A stretch of 51,263 bases of DNA. Source: an uncultured Methanomicrobiales archaeon (GTDB lineage: Archaea; Halobacteriota; Methanomicrobia; Methanomicrobiales; Methanospirillaceae). This document shows, in pieces, positions 33,029 through 42,191 of this stretch. Both the position numbers and the translations under genes were made by a program. Numbering within the stretch: the stretch's first letter is position 1; every line of letters starts with the position of its first letter. The stretch lies in NCBI GenBank assembly GCA_949320185.1, contig CASGHK010000038.1:1-51263 (forward strand), in the 5' to 3' direction. Below the pieces are notes generated by a model, which had not been told where the DNA came from, ran no database searches, and was given only the letters and a program-made list of their open reading frames with translations.

Positions 33029-35674
33029 TCAGGCCGGGTGACCGGCCAGCACCCTCTTGTGGACCTCCATCACGGCGAGAAGGCTGGCCGAGATGAGAAG
33101 GAGAAGGGCCCACCAGGTGGGGGGAACCGGGGCGATCGAGAGCGTCTCCGCCACCGGAGGGATGTGCATCGCGGTCACATGGATCAGGATCGACCCGGCG
33201 GTGGCAGCGACCACCAGCCAGTTTCGAGAGATCGGGAGCCGAAAGGCCGAGGTCTGCTCTGACCGTGCATTGAAGACCTGGACGTTCTCGAAGAGGACGA
33301 AGAGAAGCATAAGGAGGTTCCGGGCGTCACCCTCCGTCCACCCATTGCCCAGGAGCCAGGCGAAGAGGCCGAACCCGACAGCCGACATCGTCAGTGCGGA
33401 GATGACGACCTGACGCACCATGAGCCGGTCGAAGATGGGCTGATCGGGGGGGCGCGGGGGCCTCTTCATCGCACCGGACTCTCCGGGCTCGAAAGCAAGC
33501 CCGATGTGCTGAACCCCTTCGGTGACCAGGTTGAGCCAGAGGAGCTGGACGGCGAACAATGGGGTCGGCATGCCCGCGACCAGAGCAAACGTGAAGAGGA
33601 GCACCTCCGCGGCACCGGTGGCAACGAGGAGGAGGGTCACCTTCCGGACGTTATCGTAAGCGTACCGCCCCTCCTCGATCCCGGCGACGATCGAGGTGAA
33701 GCGGTCGTCGGTCACAATCATCGATGCCGCGTCCTTGGCGACATCCGTGCCCGAGCCCATCGCTACCCCGATGTTCGCCTGCCGAAGGGCCGGGGCGTCG
33801 TTCACCCCATCCCCGGTGACCGCGACGAAGTGCCCGCGGGCCTGGAGGGCCTCGATGATGTCGAGTTTCTGCAACGGCGTGACCCGGGCAAAGACCCGGG
33901 CCCGGTCGACCAGGCTCGGGTCCATCGACGCGGCGAGCATAGCCCCGGTCACGACCTCGTTCTCGTCCCGGGCGATACCGAGCTGCCGCGAGATCGCGAG
34001 CGCAGTGACCGGGTGGTCCCCGGTGACCATCAGGACACGCACGCCGGCCTGCCGGCACTCCTCGACCGCCTCGATCGCGTCGGGCCGGAGCGGATCGATG
34101 AACCCGGCGAGACCCAGGAGCGTGAGCGGCGGCAGGGACGCCTCGTCGAGGTCTTCGGATCGGGTCCCGTCGATAAGGGGTCCTTCGGCAACCGCGAGTA
34201 CCCGGTAGCCCTCCCGGGAGAGGGCCAGGAAGGCGGCGTCGACCAGGGAACGGTCAATCGGAGCCAACCCGTCGGGGCCGAATATGGTCACGGCCCGGTC
34301 GAGGACGACCTCGACGGCTCCTTTCAGGGCCACCATCGGGTACCCGCCCGGGTGGTGGGGGTCGGCGGCGACGGCGGCGGCGTACCGACGCTCGGACTCG
34401 TACGGGATCCGGCCGAGGACCCGGGCCCCGACGTCGACGGGATCGATTCCCAGCCTCCGGCCAAAGCGGAGGAAGGCGGCGTCGACCGGGTCGCCGATGA
34501 TCCGGGTGCCCCCATCGCCCTCCACCTCGACCGCCTCGCTTGCGGCGAGCGCAGCCCGGGCAAACCGTCGGGACCGGTCGTCGTCCCCCCTGTCCGCGAG
34601 AAGGTCTGCGGCGGCGACCCGGCCGATCCATGGGAGCCAGACCGTCTCAAGGGTCTGCTGGTTCACCGTCAGGGTGCCGGTCTTGTCGGAGGCGATCAGG
34701 GTGCAGGAGCCGAGCCCCTCGACCGCCGCCATCCGCCGGACGATCACCGACCGGCGGGCCATTCGTGAGGCGGCGACCGAGAGGACGACGGTCAGGGCGA
34801 CCGGGAGGCCCTCGGGGATCGCCGAGACGGCGAGGGCAATCGCGACGAAGAAGACCTCGTCGAGCGGCGTCCCCCTCCAGATTGCGACCAACGCGAGCAG
34901 ACCCGCGGCGCCCACCACGGCGATGCTGACGGTCCGGGCGAACCGGTCCATCCGCTCGATCAGGGGGGGCTTCGTCCCCTCCGCGCCCGAGACGGCAGCT
35001 GCGATCGCTCCGAACTCGGTCGCGACACCCGTCCCCACCACGACACCCAATCCCCGGCCCGAGGTGACGACCGTGCCGGCGTGGGCCATGGATCGGCGTT
35101 CCGCGACCGGCGTCTCAGGGGGCACAGGGTAGGTCGACTTCTCGGCCGGGAGAGACTCGCCGGTCAGGGCCGACTCGTCTACCCCGAGGTCGTCCGCATG
35201 GATCAGGCGCAGGTCCGCCGGGACCCGGTTCCCCGACTCGAGCAGGACCAGGTCTCCCGGGACAAGGTCCACGGCCGGGACCGTGAAGTCACGCCCCTCC
35301 CGACGGACCCGCACCTCAGTCTCAAGGAGGTGGCGAAGGGCTTCAGCCGCGCTCTCGGCCTTCCACTCCTGGTATGCCCCGACCAGTGCGTTCACCAGGA
35401 CTACCACCATGATGAAGGCGGCGTCCCGGAGATCGCCAAGGGCAGAGGCGACGAGGGCTGCCACTATCAGAACGTAGATCAGAGGGCTCTTGAACTGGCG
35501 GAGAAAGAGGAGGACCGGTCCCGGTTGGGCCCGTTCGGGAAGGCGGTTCGGCCCGTACCGCTCCCGCCGGGCCGCCACCTCCGCGACACCGAGTCCGGAG
35601 GGACCGGTACCGAGCCGAGCTGTGATCTCGGGTGCCGGGAGCGCGTGCCAGGCCGTCTTCTCCTCCACCTCCAT
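33029..35674 (-). CDS. P2-type cation-transporting ATPase (ion uncertain)
   Basis: 881 residues, complete. Actuator motif TGES at 171-174, membrane helix 4 with PEGLP near 287-291, phosphorylation motif DKTGTLT with Asp330, nucleotide-domain segment LKGAVEVVLDRA near 468-479, hinge GDGVNDAP near 624-631, and ten predicted membrane helices. The overall pattern is like Ca2+/SPCA pumps. In helix 6, however, the sequence is LWLNLVTEGVQHIGLAFEPG, where SERCA has NLVTDG, so one ion ligand is Glu rather than Asp and the following residues differ. Calcium transport is therefore not assured. Single gene; a TATA-like TTCAAATAAC lies about 30 bases before the ATG. Confidence 0.9.
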   Translation of the reverse strand: MEVEEKTAWHALPAPEITARLGTGPSGLGVAEVAARRERYGPNRLPERAQPGPVLLFLRQFKSPLIYVLIVAALVASALGDLRDAAFIMVVVLVNALVGAYQEWKAESAAEALRHLLETEVRVRREGRDFTVPAVDLVPGDLVLLESGNRVPADLRLIHADDLGVDESALTGESLPAEKSTYPVPPETPVAERRSMAHAGTVVTSGRGLGVVVGTGVATEFGAIAAAVSGAEGTKPPLIERMDRFARTVSIAVVGAAGLLALVAIWRGTPLDEVFFVAIALAVSAIPEGLPVALTVVLSVAASRMARRSVIVRRMAAVEGLGSCTLIASDKTGTLTVNQQTLETVWLPWIGRVAAADLLADRGDDDRSRRFARAALAASEAVEVEGDGGTRIIGDPVDAAFLRFGRRLGIDPVDVGARVLGRIPYESERRYAAAVAADPHHPGGYPMVALKGAVEVVLDRAVTIFGPDGLAPIDRSLVDAAFLALSREGYRVLAVAEGPLIDGTRSEDLDEASLPPLTLLGLAGFIDPLRPDAIEAVEECRQAGVRVLMVTGDHPVTALAISRQLGIARDENEVVTGAMLAASMDPSLVDRARVFARVTPLQKLDIIEALQARGHFVAVTGDGVNDAPALRQANIGVAMGSGTDVAKDAASMIVTDDRFTSIVAGIEEGRYAYDNVRKVTLLLVATGAAEVLLFTFALVAGMPTPLFAVQLLWLNLVTEGVQHIGLAFEPGESGAMKRPPRPPDQPIFDRLMVRQVVISALTMSAVGFGLFAWLLGNGWTEGDARNLLMLLFVLFENVQVFNARSEQTSAFRLPISRNWLVVAATAGSILIHVTAMHIPPVAETLSIAPVPPTWWALLLLISASLLAVMEVHKRVLAGHPA

Positions 35675-35753
35675 TACCGTTCGTCTTCGATCACGAAGTT
35701 ATTTGAATACAGCGTCCATCGAGGCTATATCGTCGAGAGGCAACCACTCATCC

Positions 35754-36386
35754 GTGCAACGATTCGTGGGTCCGGTAGACCCACCCCTCATCGCGCTCCT
35801 CCTGGCGAACGGCATCACGCTCGTCCTCGCCACCGTCCAGCAGTGGGAGCTCGGGACCGTCCTCCTCGTCTACTGGTGCCAGTCGGTGACGATCGGCCTC
35901 TTCACCTTCATCCGCATACTGGGCGCCCAAAGCCCGTCTGGAGAGGAGGGGGGTGCAGCACCCATGCGCCGGCTCTTCCTCGCCGGTTTCTTCGCGTTCC
36001 ACTACGGGCTCTTCCATTTCGTCTACATCTCCTTCATTCTCGCGTTCGCGTTCTTCGGGGTCTACGGCCTCTCGGACCTCCTGGGCGTCCTGTTCGGGGC
36101 AGGGATCTTCTTCGTGAACCACCTTGTCTCCTTTCTCTGGTTCCGGGCGCGGGAGACTCGGAGCCCGGACGAGCTCTTCATTGAGCCCTACTACCGGATC
36201 GTGCCGATGCACCTGACGATCATCCTCGGGGGGTTCGCGACCGCCCTCTTTCCCGGGCCGGGCCTGGATGCTTCGGTCGCCATGGTCGTCGTCTTCCTCC
36301 TGTTGAAGACGGCGGCGGACGTCTGGGCTCACCAGCGGCAGCACGGCCGGACCGCACTGCCGGCACCCGTAGGCGCTGAAGGTTGA
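35754..36386 (+). CDS. DUF6498 family membrane protein
   Basis: 210 residues from GTG 35754 (a second GTG at 35766 is possible; no ATG fits). About six transmembrane helices: PLIALLLANGITLVLATVQQ, LGTVLLVYWCQSVTIGLFTF, then the conserved FFAFHYGLFHFVYISFILAF, a pair near residue 105-130, and two at the C-terminus. The W-x-x-x-x-x-L-x-x-Y-W-x-Q-x-x-x-I-G pattern with the FHYG/FH segment is that of DUF6498 proteins, which have no known function. Divergent from the P-type ATPase with only 79 bases between the starts, so the two may share regulation. Confidence 0.72.
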   Translation: MQRFVGPVDPPLIALLLANGITLVLATVQQWELGTVLLVYWCQSVTIGLFTFIRILGAQSPSGEEGGAAPMRRLFLAGFFAFHYGLFHFVYISFILAFAFFGVYGLSDLLGVLFGAGIFFVNHLVSFLWFRARETRSPDELFIEPYYRIVPMHLTIILGGFATALFPGPGLDASVAMVVVFLLLKTAADVWAHQRQHGRTALPAPVGAEG

Positions 36387-36538
36387 GGGACTTGGTCGGA
36401 CGCGAGCCGGGTCACATCGGGTCCAGCCATAGATGAACCGGGGCCGGCAGGTGGTATAGACGGTATTCGCACGCGATGCCGCGGAGCGGACTGCCGGAAC
36501 CGGCCTATCCTCTTCCCCTCCAGCGTCGACACCTCTGG

Positions 36539-37219
36539 GTGAGACCCGTCTCCCTCCGCACGGCCCGGCTCGAGCTCCTGCTCGGTACTCCCGCGCTCTT
36601 TAAACTCGACATCGAGGACCGAACTGCGCTGGGGCACTGTCTTGACGCCGATGTTCCCACAACCTGGCCGCCCGAGTTCATGGACGAGAAGACCCTTGGC
36701 GAGTTCATCACCCTCTCTTCGGACCCGAATTCGGGCTTCTCCAGTTTCTACTGGGTCCTCCGGGGTGGGGGCGAACGCACCCTGATCGGCAGCGGAGGTA
36801 TTCTCCGGGAGTCACCAGAACGGGTGATGATCGGGTATGCAATCCTCGAGGAGTGGCAGGGGCGAGGGCTCGGTACCGAGGCGATCGATACACTGGTCGA
36901 GTTCGCATTCCGGGATCCGGGGGTGGAACAGGTGGTCGCGTACACCTACCCCGATCGCCTCGCGTCCATCAGGGTTCTGGAGAAGAACGGGTTTACCCCG
37001 TATGAGACGGACGGGGGCGATCCGGGCACGATCGCGTTCGAACGACGGCGCTCTAGAAACATGGACGAGCCTGTCGAGGTGAAGACCGGCTCGAACCGTC
37101 GCGGCTGGAATGCCGCCCGGACCTCTCCGTCTCTGGATGGTCAACAGCGGCGGCGAGGGCGTGATCAGGACGAGCTTGGCGCCCCGAGCCGGTCGACCAC
37201 GTACGTGAAGAAGCTGTAG
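36539..37219 (+). CDS. GNAT family N-acetyltransferase (RimJ/RimL-like)
   Basis: 226 residues from a GTG at 36539 that precedes the typical opening LRTARLELLLGTP; an ATG at 36476 would add 21 residues of uncertain value. The acetyl-CoA loop is EEWQGRGLGTEAID near residue 101-114, preceded by the strand MIGYAILEE, and a late helix RLASIRVLEKNGF follows. The acceptor is unknown. The domain ends near residue 170 (TIAFERRR), yet the frame runs another ~55 low-complexity, basic residues and overlaps the end of the opposite gene by 55 bases. This suggests loss of an original stop codon or a 3' frameshift. Confidence 0.8.
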   Translation: MRPVSLRTARLELLLGTPALFKLDIEDRTALGHCLDADVPTTWPPEFMDEKTLGEFITLSSDPNSGFSSFYWVLRGGGERTLIGSGGILRESPERVMIGYAILEEWQGRGLGTEAIDTLVEFAFRDPGVEQVVAYTYPDRLASIRVLEKNGFTPYETDGGDPGTIAFERRRSRNMDEPVEVKTGSNRRGWNAARTSPSLDGQQRRRGRDQDELGAPSRSTTYVKKL

Positions 37220-38142
37220 ATTCGCTGGCCCGGAAATGAATCCATCACCTCCTCCAGGTTCGGTACATAGACGACCCTGCCCCGGAGCGACCCCGGGAGG
37301 TGAGCGGCGATCCTCTCGGCAAAGGACTCAGGGGAGTAGTGGCGCGAGAAGGGAGCCAGGACCCCGTCGTCGCGCCAGACTCTGAACGCATCCGGTCCCT
37401 CTGATCCGGGTGGGGGCAGGGCTCGTGGGCTATGGAGGACGAAGTGGGTGTCATCGAGATAGAGCGGGGTGACCGCCGCCCGTCCCCCGTCCACGAGGAG
37501 ACGGGCGGTCTCCTCCATGAACGCGAGGTCACTGGTGCCGTGGAAGAGCTCGAACGCGCACTGGACTGAGAGTGCCCGGGCGAACCCGGCGGAGAGACCC
37601 GAGCCCGTTGCGTCCCCGCCGATGTTGATCCCATGGACCCCCGGCTGATAGATCAAATCGAGCCGGTAGGCGCTGACACCCGTGCGCCTGAGAGTGCGGG
37701 CCCATGGGCTGCCCGCCGACGCCACATCGATGTAGATATCCCCGGAGACGAGCCCGAGCTCACGGTGGACCAGGTAGTGCTCGAGGCATTTTTCGATCCA
37801 GATGTCGCGGAACCGGCGGTAGAATAGATCGATCACACGGAACTTTTTCATCCATTCGGAAAAGGCGTTGAGCTCGACTGGTCGATCCACGACCGGTACG
37901 CCGGCCCGACGGAGTCTATCCCGGAGATCATCGAAGTACTCGAGGTGGGCCCGGGGAGTCTGGGTACCGTCGTAGTTCACCTGGCGTAGTCCAGGAGCGC
38001 TCTCCAGGTACTCCAGGTAGTGACGGACGAGCGCCTCTTCATCCTGGGCAAACGGCGCCTGAGATGGAGGGCGCCGCCGGATCAGGAGCGCATCGAGTTG
38101 CTCCTGAATCCGGATCAGGACCGGGGAGTTGACCATGGCCAT
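37165..38142 (-). CDS. SAM-dependent methyltransferase-like protein
   Basis: 325 residues from ATG 38142 (a TTG at 38187 gives a longer form). Residues 1-125 are helical with many charged residues and no recognised domain. Then comes a Rossmann-like core with IYIDVASAGSPWARTLRR in the place of the glycine-rich SAM loop, YRLDLIYQPGVHGINIGGDA around the acidic strand end, and CAFELFHGTSDLAFMEETAR and LLVDGGRAAVTPLYL as strands 4-5. The loop is less glycine-rich than in classical class I enzymes, so SAM binding is likely but not certain. Substrate unknown. Confidence 0.6.
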   Translation of the reverse strand: MAMVNSPVLIRIQEQLDALLIRRRPPSQAPFAQDEEALVRHYLEYLESAPGLRQVNYDGTQTPRAHLEYFDDLRDRLRRAGVPVVDRPVELNAFSEWMKKFRVIDLFYRRFRDIWIEKCLEHYLVHRELGLVSGDIYIDVASAGSPWARTLRRTGVSAYRLDLIYQPGVHGINIGGDATGSGLSAGFARALSVQCAFELFHGTSDLAFMEETARLLVDGGRAAVTPLYLDDTHFVLHSPRALPPPGSEGPDAFRVWRDDGVLAPFSRHYSPESFAERIAAHLPGSLRGRVVYVPNLEEVMDSFPGQRIYSFFTYVVDRLGAPSSS

Positions 38143-38356
38143 TCCTGGGACACCACGGGCTGCATAGAGACTCTCTGAATCATGCAATGCCGCTACGGGC
38201 CCATCAGACCGTCTCTCTGCCCCAGTACAAGAGATACTTTTCGGTCACGTCGCACCTCATGATGACCTCCCGGAGGGCCTGTGGCGCCCCGTCACGGGCG
38301 GGACCTTTCATCATCGTCACAACATTAATCAGCCTGGAGAGCGATCCGCCACTCAT

Positions 38357-39397
38357 ATGCAGGATGAGTACACCATCAGGACCCTGATCACGTTCGGTGT
38401 CGTCACCTGCATCGTGCTCTTCGCCGTGGCGTTCGTCTCCCCCGCCATCCCGTTCGCGGTCGAGACCATCCTACCTTCCGCGGGGAACGTGACCGGGACC
38501 GGTGGTGCCCTGACCATCAATGCGACCTCGCTGTCCGCTTCGGGTGGGGCGAACTGGACAGTGCCGCCATTCACAACACCGGGTGACAACGCGCCGGACG
38601 AGCTGCCGGCTATCATCCAGACGGTCACGACCGGGACTGCCACGGTCCGCTCGACCTCATTCTCGACCACGACCAGACCCACAAGCCCCCACTCAACCCC
38701 GCCGATCTCAGATAACCCTCCGATCTCCTCGTGGACTCCGAATACCGTGCCCTTCGCCGAGGTTCAGACGGTCATCCCCCTGACGACCGGCGGAACGGCA
38801 CGACCGACGCCGACCCTGAAAGCGCCCCTGTCGAGAGAACCCGAGACGACTGGACCCGGTACAGGGGACGTCACACCGGTCCGGACGAGCGCCCAGCCGA
38901 CCGGGGTGATCCCCGTACCCACAGCAACCAGGATGACCGTATCGACGACTCCCGCCCCGGTCAATACACCGCCGGACGAGACCACGGGACCCACCGTGAC
39001 CCGTACATCCACCACCCGTACTGCAACCGTGACGAGCGCCTCCACGACCGTCGAAACGACCTCGCCCCGGACCACCGTTCCCCTGCCGATCGAAGGACCG
39101 ACCTCCCCCGAACCGACTCCGACCGGACCTCCGACCCCGGTACTGACGCCCACGGAGACGCCAGCCGATGAACCGACTGGAACGCCGACGCCGACAGTGA
39201 CGCCGACGACCACACCGACCGTCACATCGACCCCGATATTGACCGATACACCCACCCCGGTGCCGACCGGAACGGTCCCGGACCCAACCCCATCGAGGTC
39301 GCCCGAGACACCCGGCACGATCGGCTCTCCCTTGGAGACCGTGGAGACACCGCGGACACCCTTGCACGAGGATTGGATCCCGGCGGGCGTTGCATGA
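38357..39397 (+). CDS. Membrane-anchored Thr/Pro-rich mucin-like surface protein
   Basis: 346 residues. An N-terminal membrane anchor (ITFGVVTCIVLFAVAFVSPA, about residues 11-30) is followed by about 310 residues dominated by Thr, Pro and Ser, with blocks such as PTPTVTPTTTPTVTSTPI and TPTPVPTGTVP. N-glycosylation sites NVTG, NATS and NWTV lie near the anchor. Such low-complexity stalks are usually heavily O-glycosylated and lift domains from the membrane, but no globular domain follows here. The frame is real by its uniform amino-acid bias and its single promoter-like upstream patch (ACATTAATC at 38322-38330). Function unknown. Confidence 0.7.
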   Translation: MQDEYTIRTLITFGVVTCIVLFAVAFVSPAIPFAVETILPSAGNVTGTGGALTINATSLSASGGANWTVPPFTTPGDNAPDELPAIIQTVTTGTATVRSTSFSTTTRPTSPHSTPPISDNPPISSWTPNTVPFAEVQTVIPLTTGGTARPTPTLKAPLSREPETTGPGTGDVTPVRTSAQPTGVIPVPTATRMTVSTTPAPVNTPPDETTGPTVTRTSTTRTATVTSASTTVETTSPRTTVPLPIEGPTSPEPTPTGPPTPVLTPTETPADEPTGTPTPTVTPTTTPTVTSTPILTDTPTPVPTGTVPDPTPSRSPETPGTIGSPLETVETPRTPLHEDWIPAGVA

Positions 39398-39461
39398 ACC
39401 TGCCGACCGGGAGACGGTGTCGAGAAAAATAGAGTCCTCCGGCGTTTCGCCCGTTGGGAGC

Positions 39462-40940
39462 CTAGTAGTCCTCTCTTCCAGTGCACTCGAAGTCGATGAA
39501 GCCCCGGTACGGGTCGGTCGAGACGAGACGGACACGGACGTGGTCTCCCACCGAGAGACCGGCCTCGCAGTCCATCACGCGCCCCTCTGTCGGCGGCGAG
39601 ATGATCCTGACCCAGGTCCCCTTCGGAGATGCGCCCGTGATGAGACCCTCGAACTCCTCTCCGATCCGGCGCTGGAGGAGGACAGCGGCCGCGGCTTTCT
39701 GTACAAACCGTTCGACCTTCTTTGCCGCCTTCTCCCGGTCCGAGAGGTGCTCGGCGATCTCATCCAGATCGTGAGGTGTGTAGGGGGGCCTCGATCGGGA
39801 GAGGACGGCTTTCACCGCCCGCTGGTTGACGACGTCCACGTACCGCCGGTTCGGCGCGGTCGCGTGCGTGTAGTCGCCAAGGGCGAGGCCGAAGTGCCCT
39901 TCCGGCTCCCCGCCCGGTGAGAGGCGGACATATTCCCCCGGCCCCAGGAGTTTGATCACGGCGAGCGAGAGATCGGGGAACCGCTCCGGGTCGGCCTCGC
40001 GCCGTTCGTCGAGAAAGGCCGAGAGGGCCCTGACATCGGGGTTCGCAGGGAGCGAGAAACGGTGTTTTGCCGCCAGCTCCACGATCCCGCCCCAGAACTT
40101 CGGGACCCGGACAACTCGTTCGATCATCGAGACCCGTGCCTCTCCCAGGAACGCCACCATCGTCCGGTTCGCCCCGATCATCAGCTCCTCGATCAGGAAC
40201 CGCGCCTCGTTCATCTCGACGAGTGCGAGCTCCCGGACGGTCTCCCCCTCGAGGACCGGTTCTGCCTCGATCGTCTGGAGATCGAGTGCGCCCGAGGCGC
40301 GCCGGTGCTCGCGCATCCTCCGTATTGTCCGGTGCTGCAGGCGCACCTGCTCCTCGAGGCCCGGGACACGGGTAACCGCCTCGGGGACCGGGGACTTTCC
40401 CTCGAGCCATGCCCCGATCTCCTCGTAGACGAGCTTGGCGTGATTGAGGACCCGGGCCGGGTAGACCGCTCCGCTCTCCGTGCTCCCGTCGGGGAGGACA
40501 TCGTACTCCATCACGATCGCCAGGCGTTCTCCATCAGGGAGGAGCGAGCTGATGCCCTTGCTCAACCGGTCGGGGAGCATGGGGAAGGTCTCGACCCCGG
40601 TGTAGACCGAGGTACCATTGTTGGCCGCGTGCCGGTCGGTTGCGGACCCTTTCGGGACAAAGAGGTCGACGTCCGCGATCGCGACGCGGACACGGACCCG
40701 CCCGTCAGGACGCTCCTCACAGTACTCGAGCTGGTCCAGGTCCTCGGAGTCCCAGTTGTCGATCGATGACCAGATGAGGGAGGAGAGATCCTGGGCCCGG
40801 AGGTGCTGCCCCGGCGGATCGCCGGGTTCGATCGCGTCCACCTCGGCAAGCACGGCCCGGGAGAAACGGGGTTCGAAACCGTACTGTTCCATGGCCGTTC
40901 TGGCGATGGCACGCAGGTCGACACGGCGTGGTCCGTTCAT
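39462..40940 (-). CDS. RNB-domain exoribonuclease (RNase II/R family)
   Basis: 492 residues from ATG 40940 (MNGPRRVDLRAIA); the upstream extension to 41105 is not homologous. The catalytic RNB region has VAIADVDLFVPKGS near 86-99, where the acidic residues bind magnesium, VETFPMLPDRLSKGISSLLP near 115-134, the long helical part NEARFLIEELMIGANRTMVA near 243-262, and YTHATAPNRRYVDVVNQRAV near 360-379. A C-terminal S1-like segment (GTWVRIISPPTEGRV) closes it. Cold-shock domains of bacterial RNase R are absent at the N-terminus. Processive 3'-5' RNA decay is the expected role. Confidence 0.9.
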   Translation of the reverse strand: MNGPRRVDLRAIARTAMEQYGFEPRFSRAVLAEVDAIEPGDPPGQHLRAQDLSSLIWSSIDNWDSEDLDQLEYCEERPDGRVRVRVAIADVDLFVPKGSATDRHAANNGTSVYTGVETFPMLPDRLSKGISSLLPDGERLAIVMEYDVLPDGSTESGAVYPARVLNHAKLVYEEIGAWLEGKSPVPEAVTRVPGLEEQVRLQHRTIRRMREHRRASGALDLQTIEAEPVLEGETVRELALVEMNEARFLIEELMIGANRTMVAFLGEARVSMIERVVRVPKFWGGIVELAAKHRFSLPANPDVRALSAFLDERREADPERFPDLSLAVIKLLGPGEYVRLSPGGEPEGHFGLALGDYTHATAPNRRYVDVVNQRAVKAVLSRSRPPYTPHDLDEIAEHLSDREKAAKKVERFVQKAAAAVLLQRRIGEEFEGLITGASPKGTWVRIISPPTEGRVMDCEAGLSVGDHVRVRLVSTDPYRGFIDFECTGREDY

Positions 40941-41044
40941 GGTAATTGATAGAGCGCCCCCCCGGGTATTAAGCCTCGTGGGAGAGAGCGGTGAAATGAC
41001 AGCGAACGGTCGGTGCGGTGGGTGAGGCCCACCGGGGAAGGACC

Positions 41045-42169
41045 TCACCCGAAGAACTCGTTGAGGGTCTGCAGGTGCGTCCGGAGATCGAGTCCCTGCG
41101 GGCACCGCACCTCACAGGCTCCGCAACCCGTGCAGCTCGAGGCGCCTCCCCCATGTCGGCAGAGAATCCGATATCCCGACCGGGAGGCGACCGGATCGCC
41201 GAAGAGGACCGCGTCGTTGTAGAGCTGGATACACCGGGGGATGTCGACCCCCGACGGGCAGGGCCGACAGTACCCGCACCCGGTACAATCGACTGCACCC
41301 CTGCCCCGGTACAGGGCGCGGACCTCTTCGAAGGCCGCTCGCTCCTGCCGGGAGAGGGAATTCAGCCGGGCGCGTTCGGCGCAGGCGATGTTCGCCCTGA
41401 GCTGGTCAAGGGTGTTCATCCCGGAGAGCACCACGGTGACCTCGGGCTGGTCCCAGAGCCAGGAGAGGGCCCAGTCTGCGGGGGTCCGCCATTCATTGAC
41501 TCCCGCCAGAAACTCAGTGACACCGGGAACGGGGCGGGCCAGGGTCCCGCCCCGGAGCGGCTCCATCACCACCACTCCGAGACCCCGTTCCGAGGCGTAC
41601 CGCACGGCTTCAAGCCCCCCATGGGCGTGGACATCCACGTAGTTATACTGCACCTGGGCAAACGTCCAGTCGTATGCGTCGACGATCGAGCGAAAGGTCT
41701 CGAAGGTATCGTGAAACGAGAAGGCGGCATGTCGGATCCGGCCATCGGCGAGGGCCTCATCCAGGAAGTCCAGCACCCCGAGTCCAACGGCCCGTTCCCA
41801 GCCAGCACGGTTCAGTCCGTGGAGGAGGTAGAAGTCGATCGCGTCGGTGCAGAGCCGTTCTCTCTGCAGGTCCAGGAAGCGGTCCATATCGGCGTGGTCC
41901 TGGGCCGCCCAGACCGGGAGTTTCGTCGCCAGCTGGACCCGTTCCCGGTATCCATCTGCGAGGGCCTCTCCGAGGAACAGCTCGCTCTCGCCATCGTGGT
42001 ACACCCATGCGGTGTCGATGTAGGTGACACCGTGGTCGACCGCGTAGCGCACCAGGGCGGTGGCCGCCGTACGGTCGATCCGGCCAACGGGGCCCAGGGG
42101 CAGACGCATGGCGCCGAAACCGAGTATGGGCAGCGGTCGATCGACCCCCTGCATACGCCGGTGCTGCAT
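41045..42169 (-). CDS. Aldo/keto reductase with C-terminal 4Fe-4S ferredoxin domain
   Basis: 374 residues. The TIM barrel starts LPILGFGAMRLP; the catalytic tetrad is visible as Asp52 (YIDTAWVYHDGESE), Tyr57, Lys83 (ATKLP) and His117 (FYLLHG). From about 290 a ferredoxin-like part follows with CTGCGYCRPCPSGVDIP and, near residue 344, CTGCGACEVRCPQGLDL, enough cysteines for two [4Fe-4S] clusters. This architecture is common in anaerobes and likely takes electrons from ferredoxin rather than NAD(P)H; substrate unknown. It lies 22 bases downstream of a flavin reductase gene on the same strand and is probably co-transcribed. Confidence 0.93.
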   Translation of the reverse strand: MQHRRMQGVDRPLPILGFGAMRLPLGPVGRIDRTAATALVRYAVDHGVTYIDTAWVYHDGESELFLGEALADGYRERVQLATKLPVWAAQDHADMDRFLDLQRERLCTDAIDFYLLHGLNRAGWERAVGLGVLDFLDEALADGRIRHAAFSFHDTFETFRSIVDAYDWTFAQVQYNYVDVHAHGGLEAVRYASERGLGVVVMEPLRGGTLARPVPGVTEFLAGVNEWRTPADWALSWLWDQPEVTVVLSGMNTLDQLRANIACAERARLNSLSRQERAAFEEVRALYRGRGAVDCTGCGYCRPCPSGVDIPRCIQLYNDAVLFGDPVASRSGYRILCRHGGGASSCTGCGACEVRCPQGLDLRTHLQTLNEFFG

Positions 42170-42191
42170 CAGGTCGCTCCGCAGTCCGGAC

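Noticed and set aside
33506-34768. 420-codon plus-strand frame inside the P-type ATPase gene.
   Set aside because: Antisense of conserved ATPase motifs; Asp/Gly/Arg-rich product without homologous look.
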